A stretch of DNA of 64,000 bases from Meandrina meandrites (Eukaryota; Cnidaria; Anthozoa; Scleractinia; Meandrinidae): contig OY855913.1 in assembly GCA_963693305.1 (NCBI GenBank), positions 12,460,701-12,524,700 on the forward strand. Direction: 5' to 3'. The translations under genes and the position numbers were made by a program. The notes beneath the pieces were generated by a model. It was not told the origin of the DNA. It saw only the letters and a program-made list of their open reading frames with translations, and did not search any database. Below are positions 27,987-42,900 of the stretch, in pieces; positions within the stretch are counted from its first letter, which is position 1; each line of letters starts with the position of its first letter.

Positions 27987-30900
27987 GAGGGGGATAAAAT
28001 ACTTTTTACCCGCCTAGATGTCAAGAAACTTGCGAAAAATGTGCAAAATAGTTTTGTTTCAACTTGCTTTGTCCAAGACTGCGTAAAGTGCTCTTTTGGG
28101 AATTTTGAGGATCTGCGTTTTCTTTGTGACCTAATTATAAGGAGCTGTATTTATTTAATACTCTACAAATTGTGTTTGTAAAATAATTTACACCTCAAAT
28201 ATATTGTACACTTAAATTTTACAGGCAAGACAGAGACTTCTCGCAGGCATGGCACAGGCATGTTTTGTTTCAGGGGTGCCTAGATGATATTAGGGACCTT
28301 AAGATACCAGAACGGGAGGGAGGTGCTAGGACGGCTACAGGAAGTAAATTTACACAACCAGGCATGCGCACGAGAACTCTCGACTCATCTCCCTGCCATC
28401 CTCGATGAGGCAAGGACATCATTTCACCCGATTTGCCGTCATATATTCGAGAACGTGAGTATTTTACGCTTGTTTTTGCTTGAAAAATGTTCCAATCGAC
28501 GTTATCTTCAGTTATATTGATGAGAATGTTTATTAGGTTCGCATTTTTCGTGATTGTAGTATAGAAATAAGCTGACATTCGGAAAAAATATGAAAATATT
28601 CCTGTTCGTCTGTGTTTCAGTCACTGTCACGTGTGTTCAAGCGAATCGAAAGCGGAGCAAAGATAATAAATAAGTGTAAGTAGGGCTGGGGAAATTATGT
28701 GAAAATGAGTGTCTTGAAAGCATCTATGGAGCAAGTGAAGTAAATACACATAGATAAATTGATCTTTAGTTGTGTTTTCATAATTCCCGGAACTTGATGT
28801 ATGTTGTTTTGTTACAAATTCTTGTTTATGCTATTGCAGAGGGAATTGAAATATTCACATGAAGTCAGGATTCTCGACAGGATTCTTAAGCACTCCGGTA
28901 GCGAAAAGCAAAGCCACTGCTTCTTACAAATGAGATTTTACCTTTTTTTCTTCGTCACCTATTAATAATAATAATACTTAGCTGTTTGTTTCATATATAT
29001 CACAAAGAATCTGTTCACTATCGTTTAAACTTGATAGGATATGATTTTTGCCATCTCGAAAGGATGTCATTGGTTTTGTAAAGTGCTTTTATAAAGCTCC
29101 AGTTATTGACGTCGCCCTACGAAAATACACATCTTAAGCTTTTTGTTTTTGGGGACACGATGGGACTCATGCGAGTTTCCCGCGTCCACTGCCATTGCCA
29201 TCCTGGCCTTCCCGTCCTCGTATCTTAAGGTCCCTATTATCCTTGAAGAGGTGAACAAAGATTGTCTTGTCAAGGCAAGCAACATGTAAACAAAACTCGA
29301 TCCTAAAAAGAATATACCAAGTTTGCTGAGCCCTGAGCTAAACCAATGGCAGGTACGTCATGCTAACATTCATTCCTTTTTAGCACAATTACATTTCTAC
29401 AGTTTCTGTAATGTTATGGAGTAATTATTAACACATAGGTGATGGGGGTTCTGCAACACCACGTTTTGGTCCTTGGTAGGTGAAAGGCATTCCTTCTGCA
29501 TGATCACATCGCACAACAACAAAGGAAAAATCACACCCCTTGTACAGGTCTGTTTTCAGCATGACTTGTACCTTATAACCGCTTAAAAGCTGGCATAGAT
29601 CATGCATCGAACCTAATGAGCTTTTTTGATAGTTTCCTGGTCTGCCATCTCGATCCTCTTGATCTTGTTTGCAAGCCCTGTCAATAGTTTTTATGCTCTT
29701 GGCTCAAGAACCCGATCAAACATCCCTTGCAAAAATGTTTTCTTTTTCATTCTGGTTTTGGTTGTAAACGTTACAATAATTATTATTACGACGATCAGAT
29801 AATTTAATAAACTCTTAGGAAATGGTTTGAACCCAGTAGTATAAGTAGTTTGTATAGTGTGATCGTCAAGGCGAAAGTACATGTAGTTCTGAAAAGAACT
29901 GTTGCTGGTGACTGATGTTTCAACAGACTGTGCGGAAGTCATCTTCAGAGTCAGGTGAAAAGTTGTTACCAGTTGATGATGTTATAAGTCTGGTCAGTTT
30001 AATTAGCCGTGATGTTATTGGCTGTAAGACTCGTGTTAAGTTCATCCACAGTAATTGGTCAGTGTTGATCCCTCTATTGTTAGTCAAATTAAGTAATTCT
30101 GTTTTCAGTCTGTTCATCAGTTTTGTTTATGTCGCGAGCAAAGAAAAATGCCAAATATGGCACACGAAATTGATGTCCAGGAGACAAAAGTAATTAATGC
30201 CCAACCTACAGCAAAACATGCTCAAAATGCTAGAAGATGAACCACTTTGCAAGAGTGTGCAAACAGATCTTGAAACCACATGGAGATTGCAATGTAAACA
30301 AGATAAGAGACAGCATCGATGGAGAAGAATACAGCAAGCTACCCAGTGGCCATGGCCATGCACACAGTGTTGATGTACAAGTCACAATTTCTGATGATGT
30401 CTGACTTTAAACCATATATTATTTTTTGTAAACGAGAATGAATATGACTGAAATAATCATACTGATGTATTCTCCATTATCTAATCAAGGTGCATAACTG
30501 TTTGTTTAAATTTTCACTTGCTGAATTAGAACATAAAAACAAGTTAGTTGATTCACCAAAATTTTAACAAGCCACGTAACATTTTTGTTCACAAACCATA
30601 CACTTTCATCATTGTTTCTAGCATTTATATCGTTTGAAACGCATCAATATGTGTTTGCTAAACCAGCGTTGAGCGTTCGTGCAATTTTATGGTTTGATTT
30701 GTTTCTGTTTCTGCCTTAAAAATAAGCAGTAATTATTTTTAACTTCATATGCACTTTAAGCAAATTGATTCAACTGGTGATGTTCATTAAGAAAATCTAA
30801 TCCTTTAGCAATCACATTTGCACTCGCCAGGCAGTTGAAAGACGGGCAAAATTTGATGTCACATGGGAAGAAAAATGAGAGATTTTTTAACTTCCCACAT

Positions 30901-33900
30901 ATTTGACTTTTTGTTCATCTTTTAATTTACAATCTGTCTGAAATTCGGCAAACAAAGCTGCCAATCCCCACAAAGTTGGGAGTCACGGACCATTTGAGAG
31001 AGCAAACTACAAGCAAAGTTAACACAATGGCTACCAGCCCCTATATTCATTTGAAAAGTTCTCTCAGCATGCGCGCTCGATGCATGGCATGGCGTGACAT
31101 TGGGACATGAATTACGTGCACAGTAAGGTTCACTGTCTTTCGGCATGCTAAACAAACATCCCAGTGTTCGTTTAATGTCACTTTTTTGGAAACGAGTCAC
31201 AAGTTCAGAAGGTCATGCTAGTGGGCTGTGATTGGTGGATTTCGATCCTTGTCTGTTTGGGATGTCGGGAGATGTATTTTGACCGATAGCCGCTATGCAT
31301 GTAACACTGAAAGTGGGTGTAAAATGAGGTTATTACAGAAACCCATCACACTTATGTGTGTGAAGTGTATTATAAGAATCAAACTGCTAGATTACACCCA
31401 ACATCAAACCAAATGATAAGGTTGTTATAACTTGCCTCTTGATTTCTCGGATATCAATGTTATATTTGCTTAGAACTGCTGGCCAGAATGCTTCTCTCCA
31501 TCTTACAAAGTCCTCTTCCAAACTGCAGAAATATAACATGAAAATATACATGGGGCAAAATAAAAGCCTATTTTGTGTAAAAAAAATCTGAAAATAATAC
31601 CTTAGTAATACCAAGCGACTACCTTAGTGAGATAGAAGTACACCCCTTCAATAAAAATACAAATCCTACAAATCTCAGTTCAGTTTCCCAGAACAGGTGA
31701 TGGATGATCACTTCATGCTCCACATTCTAAGTAAGAAAATTGGACGTGCTGGACATGCACACTATGAACCAAAGTTTTATTTTATTGTAGTGGAAATCCC
31801 ATGAAAACCCTTTTCAAAGCCCATGAATCATGCAAAAAATTTCAAGGCTATATTTGAGGCCAACAATTTTCCATGAAAAATTAAGCTTATATTTCATATT
31901 TTGTATTTTAATGCTCATGAATTTTATATAAAAAATAAACAAACAAATTTTTCATGGCCCATGAAAAAGGATATACAGTCATGTACAATGCAGAAACCAT
32001 GAAATTTCATTATGTAAATGCACACCATTAATTAATCAAAGATCTCTTCGAGATTCGCCTATTTTGCATAGAGTATGCGTTGGGGAAATGTTACTATTGA
32101 AAGCGATTTGCGATGCATTAACCCATTGACTCCCAGTCTAGAAGGCTTTTATTAGCGCGCACCCACCCCCTCAAACATTCCTGGCTCTTTAACGGCATTT
32201 AACATAAACGTGCGAGTGGAAAAAGATATACCATATGCATACTAAATTCAGACAAATAATTCCTTTCTGAAGTAAACTTTTATTACAACTAGACACGCTG
32301 AAAGACCAATTCATGATTTGAAATGTTAATTATCAACCTTGATAAATTGATCCCAGACCAAACTTGAAGACGGTGAAAAAAATTTCTTCACCTCCGCGCG
32401 TCATTTTAACAACTCGCAAAAACACGAACTCTTTCTACAAAATAAAACGCTACTTCGAAACACTCTGGTGAAAGGTAGGCTTTCATTCTGTACAACTGTC
32501 ACTGACATTTATTTAACCACCAGTGGTATTATCGTGGTACAGAAAAGCGGTAACTGGGGATAATAATTTGCGAATCATGGTGCCGTGAGATAGCGGACAA
32601 CTACTGAATTCCTTCCACAAAATAAACACTCACATTGCTTTTTATGCTATCCATCACTATAACTAATAACAAAAAAAAATACTTGTTTGCATTTTCCGAA
32701 GTACTGTAGTAAATCTTTGCATGTAAAAGGTCGTAAACTGAACACAAATTATTAAATAAACAACAACGCGATGGTAAGTCGGCCGCACACTGCATATCAG
32801 ATGTCACCATGTGCTTTTCAAATCAATACGCTTCAGAAGCCTAAAATTCCAAACGTTAACTGGGCAAATGAAAGAAACTTGAAGGAAGTTTTGTTTTAGA
32901 TTAATTCTCATTTCAAGATGTAGCTACTAATGTATCAAAGCTTCAAAATTCTGCATATTTTTGAAGCCATGAGATCCTTCATTATTCACGCTAAAGCGTA
33001 AGTTTAATTTTAGCCCGACGGCTTTTTGCAGTCAATTTTTCACTAAGTGGCTTTACCAATCCTTCTAAAAATTCCAGTTAAGTTCCATTTAAGTTCGAAG
33101 CAATATTGTACATTGCCATTTTCCTGTCTGAAGTCTTGAGAAGCTGCATTAAGTCGTGATCAAGTCCGTGAATTGTGGTCAAAACAAAAGATTGCGTGAC
33201 GAGCTAAAAATACTTCTTTCAATGAAGACGACAAACAATAGACTTGTGATCTATTAAAGCAAACTTATGTTGAGCAATACCTCTGTTGCCACAATGCGTA
33301 ACAAACGTATCCTTGTACTCATAATATTCGTACGAATAGATAAAAGCCACTGTGCACATTCTGTCGTTCCAGATATAAAATCGATCTGGCTTGCGTAAGC
33401 AAAAATTACACTTACACTTAATCCACGTGATTCGTCAGGTGACTATCAAATCGTATCCAAGGCAACAAACTTCGGCACATTTTGAACCGGTGAGATCCTA
33501 CATTATTTACTTAGACTCTCTACCGATCCTTCCATACATTCCATTAAAGTTCGGACCATCATTGTACACTCACTCAATGGCTTCACCGATGGTCTAAATA
33601 GAAAATCATGGGGTAGAGTGTGCTAAAACAGTTCCGGTGAAAATGTATCCGATCGTTTCGACAATCGATTCACCTACACAAATACTTGCAATTCATCGCC
33701 CAGACTATCTCTCATGTTTAGCCTACCCTAAAATTTAAAGATAATGTATATTCTTCGTTCTTGAAACGTCAGAGCCCAAACACGCTTAACACAATGTTAT
33801 TCCTCGTTCTAAAAGAGTAAAAATGTAGACAAATTGACTTGTACAAAAATCATCTTATAGGCAAAACGACCGACATTCGGTGAGAAACGTATTTCAATGC

Positions 33901-36900
33901 GCGGATATAATAACACCGTCTTAGATGCATGGAGCTATTAATGCGTTTTTTAATAAACATATTCCATTAAAGTTAAAACCGTTATTGTACATTACCATTT
34001 TCCTTTAGAAGCTGCTTGAAAACTGCACGTGAGGGCACATTGCGTGACAAGCTAAAAATACTTCTATGAATTAAGACGACAAACAGCAGACTTGTAACAA
34101 TAGACAATAGAACTCGCCAATATCCCCTGACAAAGAATTTGCAGCACCTATTAACATATTAAACTAAACGATTCAATCGATGCCTGGAACAGATCTTTGA
34201 AAAATACCAACCTGTAGATTGCAAAGCTACACAGACTAACTAACGAGGGACGCGTGAAAATAACACTTCCGAGGGATGTGTGAAAATAAGACTTCCGCTC
34301 GAGAACTGCTCACGCATTCCTATCCAGTGACGTTTTTTATCACCCACAACGAAAAGTATTCCCTTGACAAATTAAAACAGTCCCTTGAGAGTATACAAAA
34401 ATGTGTGTCAGAGAGTGCCACTATGATCCCTATTCTTACCATTTTCGCTTGGTAACCAAGCAAAATAGTCGAAAAAATGATTACTGACAATGGGTGATAC
34501 AAATACCGGAATATTGTTTTTTAAAAACAAACTAAACACAAAATGCATGCAAGAGTTATTCTTTTGGGTTGGTGGCAAAGAGAAACCTTGTTACACTGTT
34601 GGATAAAATTTCTGGTGGTGGAACTTTTAGGTAAACTAGGAAGATTAACAGTGTTTATTCTCAGGTAACAAGTCTGCTTGGTTACAATCTATAAACTAAA
34701 TGAATCACATGTATGAAAAACGTCAGAACAAAATACAGCAATCAGACACAATTCCAGATTACTGGAGATACCAACCCTTTTTTATTGTAACCCGATTGGC
34801 TCTTTGATACAATTAAGCCTCAATCTGATTGGTTTGACGTACATACAGTATTGTGCAAATTTAAAGTAATTTGCTCTCCCCGATAATTTGCTGCAAACTT
34901 TCGAGCAACTTTTTGGCCTGTCTGTCTTTGCATTTACCAGAAAGTACACTGTGAGAACACTGTCAGTGAGTAAATACACGAATCTACGTCCTGTAACACT
35001 AACCTAAAACAAAGCCGGAATCACTTTGTAAATTGAGCTTATAATCAATACCAAAGGTAGTCTACCGAATAGGACAAATCATGACAAAGTTTCAAATTAT
35101 AAAAGGACCCAAATCAAGACCCTAGGCCAAAGAAACCTCAAGGAAATATTGGCACCTTCCAAGTGCCAAACCAATTGTGTGCGGGCTGAAAATAAACCTG
35201 CACATGATTGTGTCAAGTGCAATAAAAGCAGGTGTGATTTATGCAAGAATTTCTTGGTTAATTCAACCACATTTTCCAGTTTAAAAACAAACCAAATTTA
35301 TCATGTGAAACAACGATTAACTTGCAGCTCCAAAAAATAATGTCATTAATATTTTATCTAATTTCTTGTAACAAATGTAGACTTCAGTATGTGGGCTCCA
35401 CTACCAATGAAATCAAAGTTTGATTCAGAAACCACAAATCATTGATGAAGACAAACAAAAGTACTTGTGAAGTAGCCATCTACTTCAACAATTTTGATTT
35501 TCAGTGTATTAAATGACCACTGACAACCGTTTTCAGACTGTTGGATATTGGATTTTGACTAGTGTGGGAGAATTACTAGCACATGTTCAAGAACTCATTC
35601 AACAAAGATTCTTTTAATTCAAAGCATAAGTTTTCATTCAATTAGCTGATTCAATCATTCAATTGTCAAGGAATGACAAGTTCTTATTCTGCTGCTGGTA
35701 CTATCTATTGTGGTTGATTCGATTTAAACAACCAAACCATTCGAAATAAACACAAATGTGACCCTCCACGGGAAAACAGGGACAAAGGTGATAGCATGCT
35801 CACAACACGCTTCCACCTTAAAACAATAGATTTAGCACGCTTAAAGCGTGTTCTGAAACTTGCCTCATTAGTAAATCTTTTGTTTTACAGCACACACTAA
35901 ACAGAAACATAGGCACGCTAAGCGTGCAGGAGTTATTTTTTCAATTGATTGGGTGGCTTGGGGTAGAACTGGGTGTTAGTCCTGTTGGGATGGTTTATTT
36001 CATGGACCCTTCATGGGTTGAGCTATTTGTGCATGGTTCATGTGCACGGTCCATCGCGCCGACTAAGAGCTACTTTTGGAAAAATAACTCAAAAACAATT
36101 TAAAAAGAAATTGTGCAAATGTTCTACAATTAGGCTGCTTTCCCTTGTAAATATGACTGTGGTGTGCAATCGATCGATCGAACCATACTGTTGAAGACAA
36201 AAAATACGTCAGTAATTTCTTCAAACGTAAACAGAAAAAAATATCTGGTAGTCACTTTTAAGGTTACCTTGATGTTTAACTATCCATCCCCTTTCATTCC
36301 AAGCCGAAAGAAAACCACTAAGTACATCAAAACATGGATTGAAAACTGTTGACAACATTTACTGTGAACATGATCACACAATCGCAAACACGCTCACTAA
36401 GAAAGCCAAATTGACCCAGAAATTGCATTTTTTTTTACGAATAGCCAGATGGAGCAAGAACAAAGTATTCTCGGGTTTCTGAAATGGCTCCATTATTTTC
36501 TTCAACAATATAAAACAGAAACCTTTCTGCAAGCAAGGACGACTTTCCTTCGACGAACGCGAGAAACAAACAACTCTAGTCACCAGTGCATTTCGGCCAA
36601 ACCACGTGGCGCTTTTACTTGGACTGGTACAATATTAATTTCGCAACCAGAAGCAGAAACGTGCCCTAACTTGTAAGCGTAACATGATCAGTACCGATAT
36701 TCCCACGGCCGTGCTAAAAATAGCTGTCGATGAAGTTGTGTGACACGCTTGACTGCACACCCAAAAAGCTAGTTTTCTTTTCAGCCGTTGTTTTTTGCGT
36801 GACGAGCCCAAACAACGGCTGTAAAGGAGACTACCAAAAAGCTGGCTGTCTTTTTTTTTCTTTTGCCTATGAGTAAACGTAACTGCAACCGCTTTGCGTT

Positions 36901-39900
36901 GGGAATATTAAATACACTAAAAAGGAATTGCGTCAGCCATGGAATGCGCTTACGTTGCAGCTTTCACTTTCGGTACGTGACAAACAAGATTATGTTTACT
37001 TTGCATGTTTATTTTGCCAGAAGCGACGGTCGTTAATTTGTTTGCAATTTTGCGACTATTTCTTGTCGGTGTAGCCAGTTGAAGTGAATATTTTGGCTGT
37101 TTCATCGAGGCGAGTTCAGAGATCTGAAGAAAATAAATTTGGCCGACGTAAACACTTGCAAGCATTACGTCATTGGTACGGAAATAGCCGCATTGTACCG
37201 CCGTACTACTGAAGATAGCCATCAATGCGAAGCTTGAAATGCGAGAGTCGCACAACGACTACTATACCTTCCTACGGCCCTCACTCACAGCACAAATGAT
37301 GATTTTCTCTTGCTGTGCCATCCAACCACGTTGTCAAAACACCTAATTTAATATTTGCCGAGCAGACAAAACGTGCCCCTGTAATTACGTCATGAGCTTT
37401 TCAAACGATAGTACAATGAATAACTCATGACCGCCCATGTGAAGCCCTACTATTCCTAAGCAGGAAACGTCAAACCTTCTCCAGCCACATTCCAACCTCA
37501 CTAAAATACCTATAATTTGGCAACTCTCGAACCCAAATAAACGCACATGCCTCAACCTATTACAACCACGTTATTCTTTGGGGGAAAAACCTTGAGAGAT
37601 TTGTGGTCACTCGTGTTATTACTTATCCAAAGCTCCTACTAATACTATACTTTTAACCAAGAGAAAACAGTTTAAATAAACACCGCGCGGTTTAATTGGA
37701 ATCTCAAATCTTTAACACTCGCCCTTACACACAGCGTCAGTTTGTTCTCACTTGGGGATCAAAACAAAACGTTGAGCAAGCACACAACACTGACATTAAA
37801 AATGGAAGTCACAACATTTATTCCCAATATACATATTTATTCTACACAAAAACATTATACATTTTAATATAGAGTGGTCAACAAATACTATACCCATATT
37901 GTGTCGTCAACTGAACCACCTGGTAAACGAAGAGAATCACCTTCACCACCATGAAATTTCCAAACACTTTTCAGTTTCAGAACCCACAAACAATGTTCTC
38001 ACCCAAAGCTACATAAAAATCAAGAACTGGAATAGAGACTTCAGGCCAACACGGCCCAATAAGGTCTAATCTGTAGCAAAACAAAGATGGCCGTACCTTG
38101 AACCCAAAACAAATATTCATAAAAACGATCCATATATACAAGCCGCAATTTGATTGGTCCTTGATAGAATCCCAAATCTGATTGGTGTGAAATACATACA
38201 TGAATGATCCACTCAACCATCCACTTAATAGCCAAACACGTCTTCACGCTGACTAAGAGTTATTTTTTTGAAAAAAATAACTCAATAAAGCGTGCGAGGC
38301 CTAAGAAAGAAGCATGAGCCGTCGAACAATAAAAGCGTGTCAAGCTTCAAAACGAAAGTTGCGTGTCAGTTGCGTGCGAAAAAGCACAACACACTGAGCG
38401 TGCGAACGCGCACGCAAAGCGTGACCAGCCTATTTTTCGAAGAAAGATTGTGTTATTCAACAGAATAAACGAAAACAGTGTCTGGGGTATGTTTTCAACC
38501 TACCATTCCTTTATTCATGAAAACAAAAATACCATCCTTTCATTTGCGAAAACGAAATAACCAAGTCTTCGTAATAACTTGTATTGAATTGCTTTGAACC
38601 TTTTTGCTGCGAATTTCATTTCTCAAGAACACATCCAAGAAAGCTTCGGACTGTGTATAGTTTAGCAAAAGCTGCGGCTTCAGTTCCTGGGAACTGCCCT
38701 TCTCTTGTCTAGACTTTAGCTTTGTTCTCTTTTCGCGACGCCATTTTCGAAAGGCAAGAATATTGGGTTCCAGGTTTTCTCGGCTTTTTTCTTGTACGTT
38801 TGAAATGCCGGGCCATTCATGCTAGTGGCTGCGATAAATTTCAGCGATTTTAGCGAATTGGGCGAAAAACGCTAAATTTAGCACTCGCTAAATAATTTTT
38901 CTCACAAAAATTGCTAAAATTAGTAGCTTCTAGCAATATTAACCTTTTCTTAGGTAATTACTTGCCAGTGCATGCAAACAAACATTGATTGCTCAACTTT
39001 GTTTTAGTTTGGAACAATCTCATGAAAATAAGCTCGACTTGCAGTGTTTCTCCGATTACTACCTACAGAGAAGAATTAATTGTTCTACTGAAACGAGATT
39101 ACTAAAAATTTATTTTGAAACCTACTTTCTGAAAACAATTCAAGCGCTGAATTTGCCATTTACGTACATATTAAATTTAAGCCTGCTTTTCACAAATGTC
39201 AGATGACCGAATTTTTACTAACAGGCTATCTGAAACATCAAGAAGGAGTTATTCTAAGACTGTTGTACTCGTAACTTGACACAAAGAACATCTAAGAAGT
39301 CGAAACTCAATGGGCTTTTGAATCATGGCAACTGAATGTATCTTACGATGAACGTTTAAGTAAGGAATATTACTCTCAATTTTATAGTTGATTTGATCTT
39401 CAAGTATTTGTAACACTAGCGGCTTGGTAGATCGGTAGATCGTACACTTAACTCGAATAACTAAAGCGTTTACTTTTGATGTTGCTTCTTCGTTTGTGTT
39501 AGTCTCTCATAATTATAGTTATTTATGGATAAAATAATCTGTAGTGAATGTGTGGTTTCCACCATAATTCTAGCGTGTTCTTGAGTGTTTCGCGTGTTAA
39601 GTTGCACGCTAAGCGTGACCTCGAGCACACTTAACGAAACGAAAGGTTTAGCGTGCTAAATATCCCGAAACAAAGCTAGTGTGTCCTGCATTGTTATATT
39701 GATTAAATATGCACATATCCATGACATTTGACATGCTAAGCGTGTTGTGTTTGCGTGTTGTGAGTGTGCTATCACCTTTGTCCCTGTTTTCCCGTGGAGG
39801 GTCACAAATACCAAGAAAAATGTCAATGAGATGTATTTAATGTGTGAAACATAATATGCCAATAATCAAATATATCTGATACAAATTGGCTGAGATATCT

Positions 39901-42900
39901 CTTTCTCCACAATTGTTTTAAAAACTTCAATTTCTCTGGAAAGAAAAGAGATATTTAAAAAGAGTAAATGGCATTTTTCTTCTCATAGACAAATAATTGT
40001 TCTTGGCTTAGAAAGGAAAGGTGTGAATACAACAGAGTAAAATTCACTATTTCAAGTACTTTCATTGCAAAAGCTTTTTTGATGAGCCAGATTCAAAATG
40101 GTGAAAAACTGGAAGTAAATAATGTTACATGTATTTCATCCACTCTTGTAGTATACAAGTAAACAAACATGTTCATTTCAATTGTCACACGCTCTTAGCC
40201 AAATGTTTTATCCTTTCTCCTTATACTGCTGCTCAAATTTCATGCAAAATAGTCACAGTCTCAAAGAGACCTTTGATTGTGTACTTTTTTTACTGCAAAC
40301 TTACTTTCCATCATCATCTCCCTCTCCTTTCTCAAAGACTCGCTTTGCTCCCATCTCTTCAAGCCGTTTGTCCACAAATCTTCCCATTGAATTGTAGTGT
40401 TCATATGTTTTGTTTCCAAGACCAAACACCTATATTTGTAGTAAAATAAAACAAACAAAAAATAAATACCGGTACATGTACCTTCACAACATAACTTTTC
40501 ATTTTCTATAAGATGATAAAGGCAAAAAGAAAATAGAGTAGGAGTAATCGTAGATTATGAAGTGCGTTTGAAATGCTCGCCATTGAAGAACAACATGCTA
40601 CTTGTAACTTGCAAACGAAACAGGATTTATTAAATATGTTAGTCGGGTGGAAAACCTTTCTCCTCTGGTATGAGACTTTGACAAAACTAGAATTTGCCTA
40701 CCGCCAAAATACTATATGGTAAGTACTATTGTAGACAACCCCTTCAGCAAGTTAAGCAATCACCTCTTACTTCTCATAACATATTATATATACTGCAGCA
40801 GCAGAAGAATCTCTGTCCATAAATGTATATCAAGCAATAGTTAAAAATACAGCAGAGATAGAAAAACAAATTTCATAAAGTTCTAATAAAGTTACTTTAT
40901 AAATGAAAACCCCTTATTGACAAACAATTCATAAGGTAATGTTACACCTGTATTTGCGTTACTACTTTTGTACTTTATTATATTTAAGGTATAGGTACCG
41001 GTAATTTTTTTTAATTGAGGATGTAATTGCACTGTATGCTATTGTAATATTTGTCTCATTGTAACCTTGTTCTCTTTTGTTTAAGTCGTGTATATGTTGT
41101 AATGTATTGTAAGTGTTGTAAATGTAACAAGACGCCTGTTGGGCGTACACTCCGGCCATTTTAGGGGTTGTAGATTTGCAGTTGAGGTCGATGTTGGGGG
41201 GTTAATGTACCGGTATGTCGAAATGACATGTAACCGTTCAAATCACTGAAAATCCTTTTGTTAATAGTTCAGAATCACAGTGTTTACGCAGTGTTTAAAG
41301 TTGCAGCAGACAACTAAGGGTAACTGGTGCGAACTGAGAGAGAAAAGTCCCATTAAGTACATAAAAACAGTCGTTAGCAATAGTCTGTTATTAACCGCCT
41401 GTTTGTCACGCTGCATCCATTTTGTCACGCTTGAGACATTATGGCGTGACGCCATTGCTTAAACGTTATCCCACTCAAAAGCCTGTACAACTTAATGCAT
41501 TTTCGTTCTTTTACTATGGAATACGTTACATTTTGATTTGTTTTCTGTACTTTACATTTCGTTTTAGGACTTCATTTGTGTGAATTGTACTCAGTGGTCG
41601 TTTGAATGTATTAAACATATCGACTAAAGCGTTACAAATTGTTCTAATTACCATCAACGACGCACATAAAAAACAAACTTTGTATTTTATCTGAAATTTG
41701 AAAATGCAGACATTTGATGGAAACTTGCATCAGCCCTTCAATAAAGCCATTTCCTATTGAAATCCGTGAAAGACAAAAGTGTTCGCTCACTTCACAGTGT
41801 TCAATCAGTACAGGTTCGCTCACAAAACAGTGTTCACTCCCACAAGGCGGAAGGTATGCTCAGTACACAGTGTTCGCTCCAAGGCCGAAGGTTCCCTCAG
41901 TACACAGTGTTCACTCCAAGGCAAAAGGTCGCCAGTAAACAGCATTCGGCCAGTACTTTTCCATGAGTTTTTCCACAAGCATGGCCTGTCACGTTGAGCA
42001 CGTGATAGGTCCGTGGAAAAGCTCGCCAGCAAAGCACCCTGGGATTACGTCACACTATTGCGCAAGAATGCAGAATTCTGGTGACGACGACAGATCTAGC
42101 CGAATTTTCAACTCCTGCCCTGGCCCTGAGGGCCTGGGCCGGAGTAATAAAATAGATATACCGGTATATAAATTTCTTTTAAGGTATCAGTATACCCCAA
42201 AATTCATCATTTTGAAGAAAAACATGTCTTGGAATTTTCCAGTAGATATCATTGAGACCTTTCATTTAAAAAAAAATTACAGAAAATGATTGATTCTAAA
42301 CGAAGTTATGGAGGCATAAATTATCTCTAATTGATAGCTATCAACAGGTTGTCACAATGTTTTTAACTCACATTTGCAAACTGCATGAATTTATTTCTTT
42401 TTTGCCGATGTTAATACCTTTGATGGAATCGTTGTTTTTAAGGCTCTAGCTAGAAGTTCGATACCAATCACGAATAAGAGACCTGACAGTGGGCATCCTT
42501 GCCTGACGCCTCGATGCAATTGAAAAAAAGGTGAAGCGTGGCCGTTGTTCAGGACACATCTTAAGACATTAATGAATGGGGATGTGTCTACTGACCCTGA
42601 CAAAGTCTGCAAATAATAGTAACATTACCTCTGCACAACACTGTATGACATCGGTATTATGTTCTTATGATTCATGAGGCCTAGTAATTTACATGAAGTT
42701 TACGTAATGTTTAATAAATGAGCAGCAGGGTTTTATCAAGATTAAAACACGAGGTGCAGCTGAGTGTTTTAGACTTAATAAAACATGAACAGTGAATTTA
42801 TTGAACGGCTTCAAAATCTTCTGATCAGTGCAGATCAACTTATTCTTGCACTAATATTTTAGTTTTGGAGTTATTTTGGCCTAGAAAATTGGACGTAAAG

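Noticed and set aside
27876..28181. ORF with a long leucine run
   Set aside because: It is the translation of the (TTA)n tail of the SINE, not a protein.
41714..42032. Several overlapping ORFs on both strands
   Set aside because: They are open in many frames because of the minisatellite at 41770-41945.
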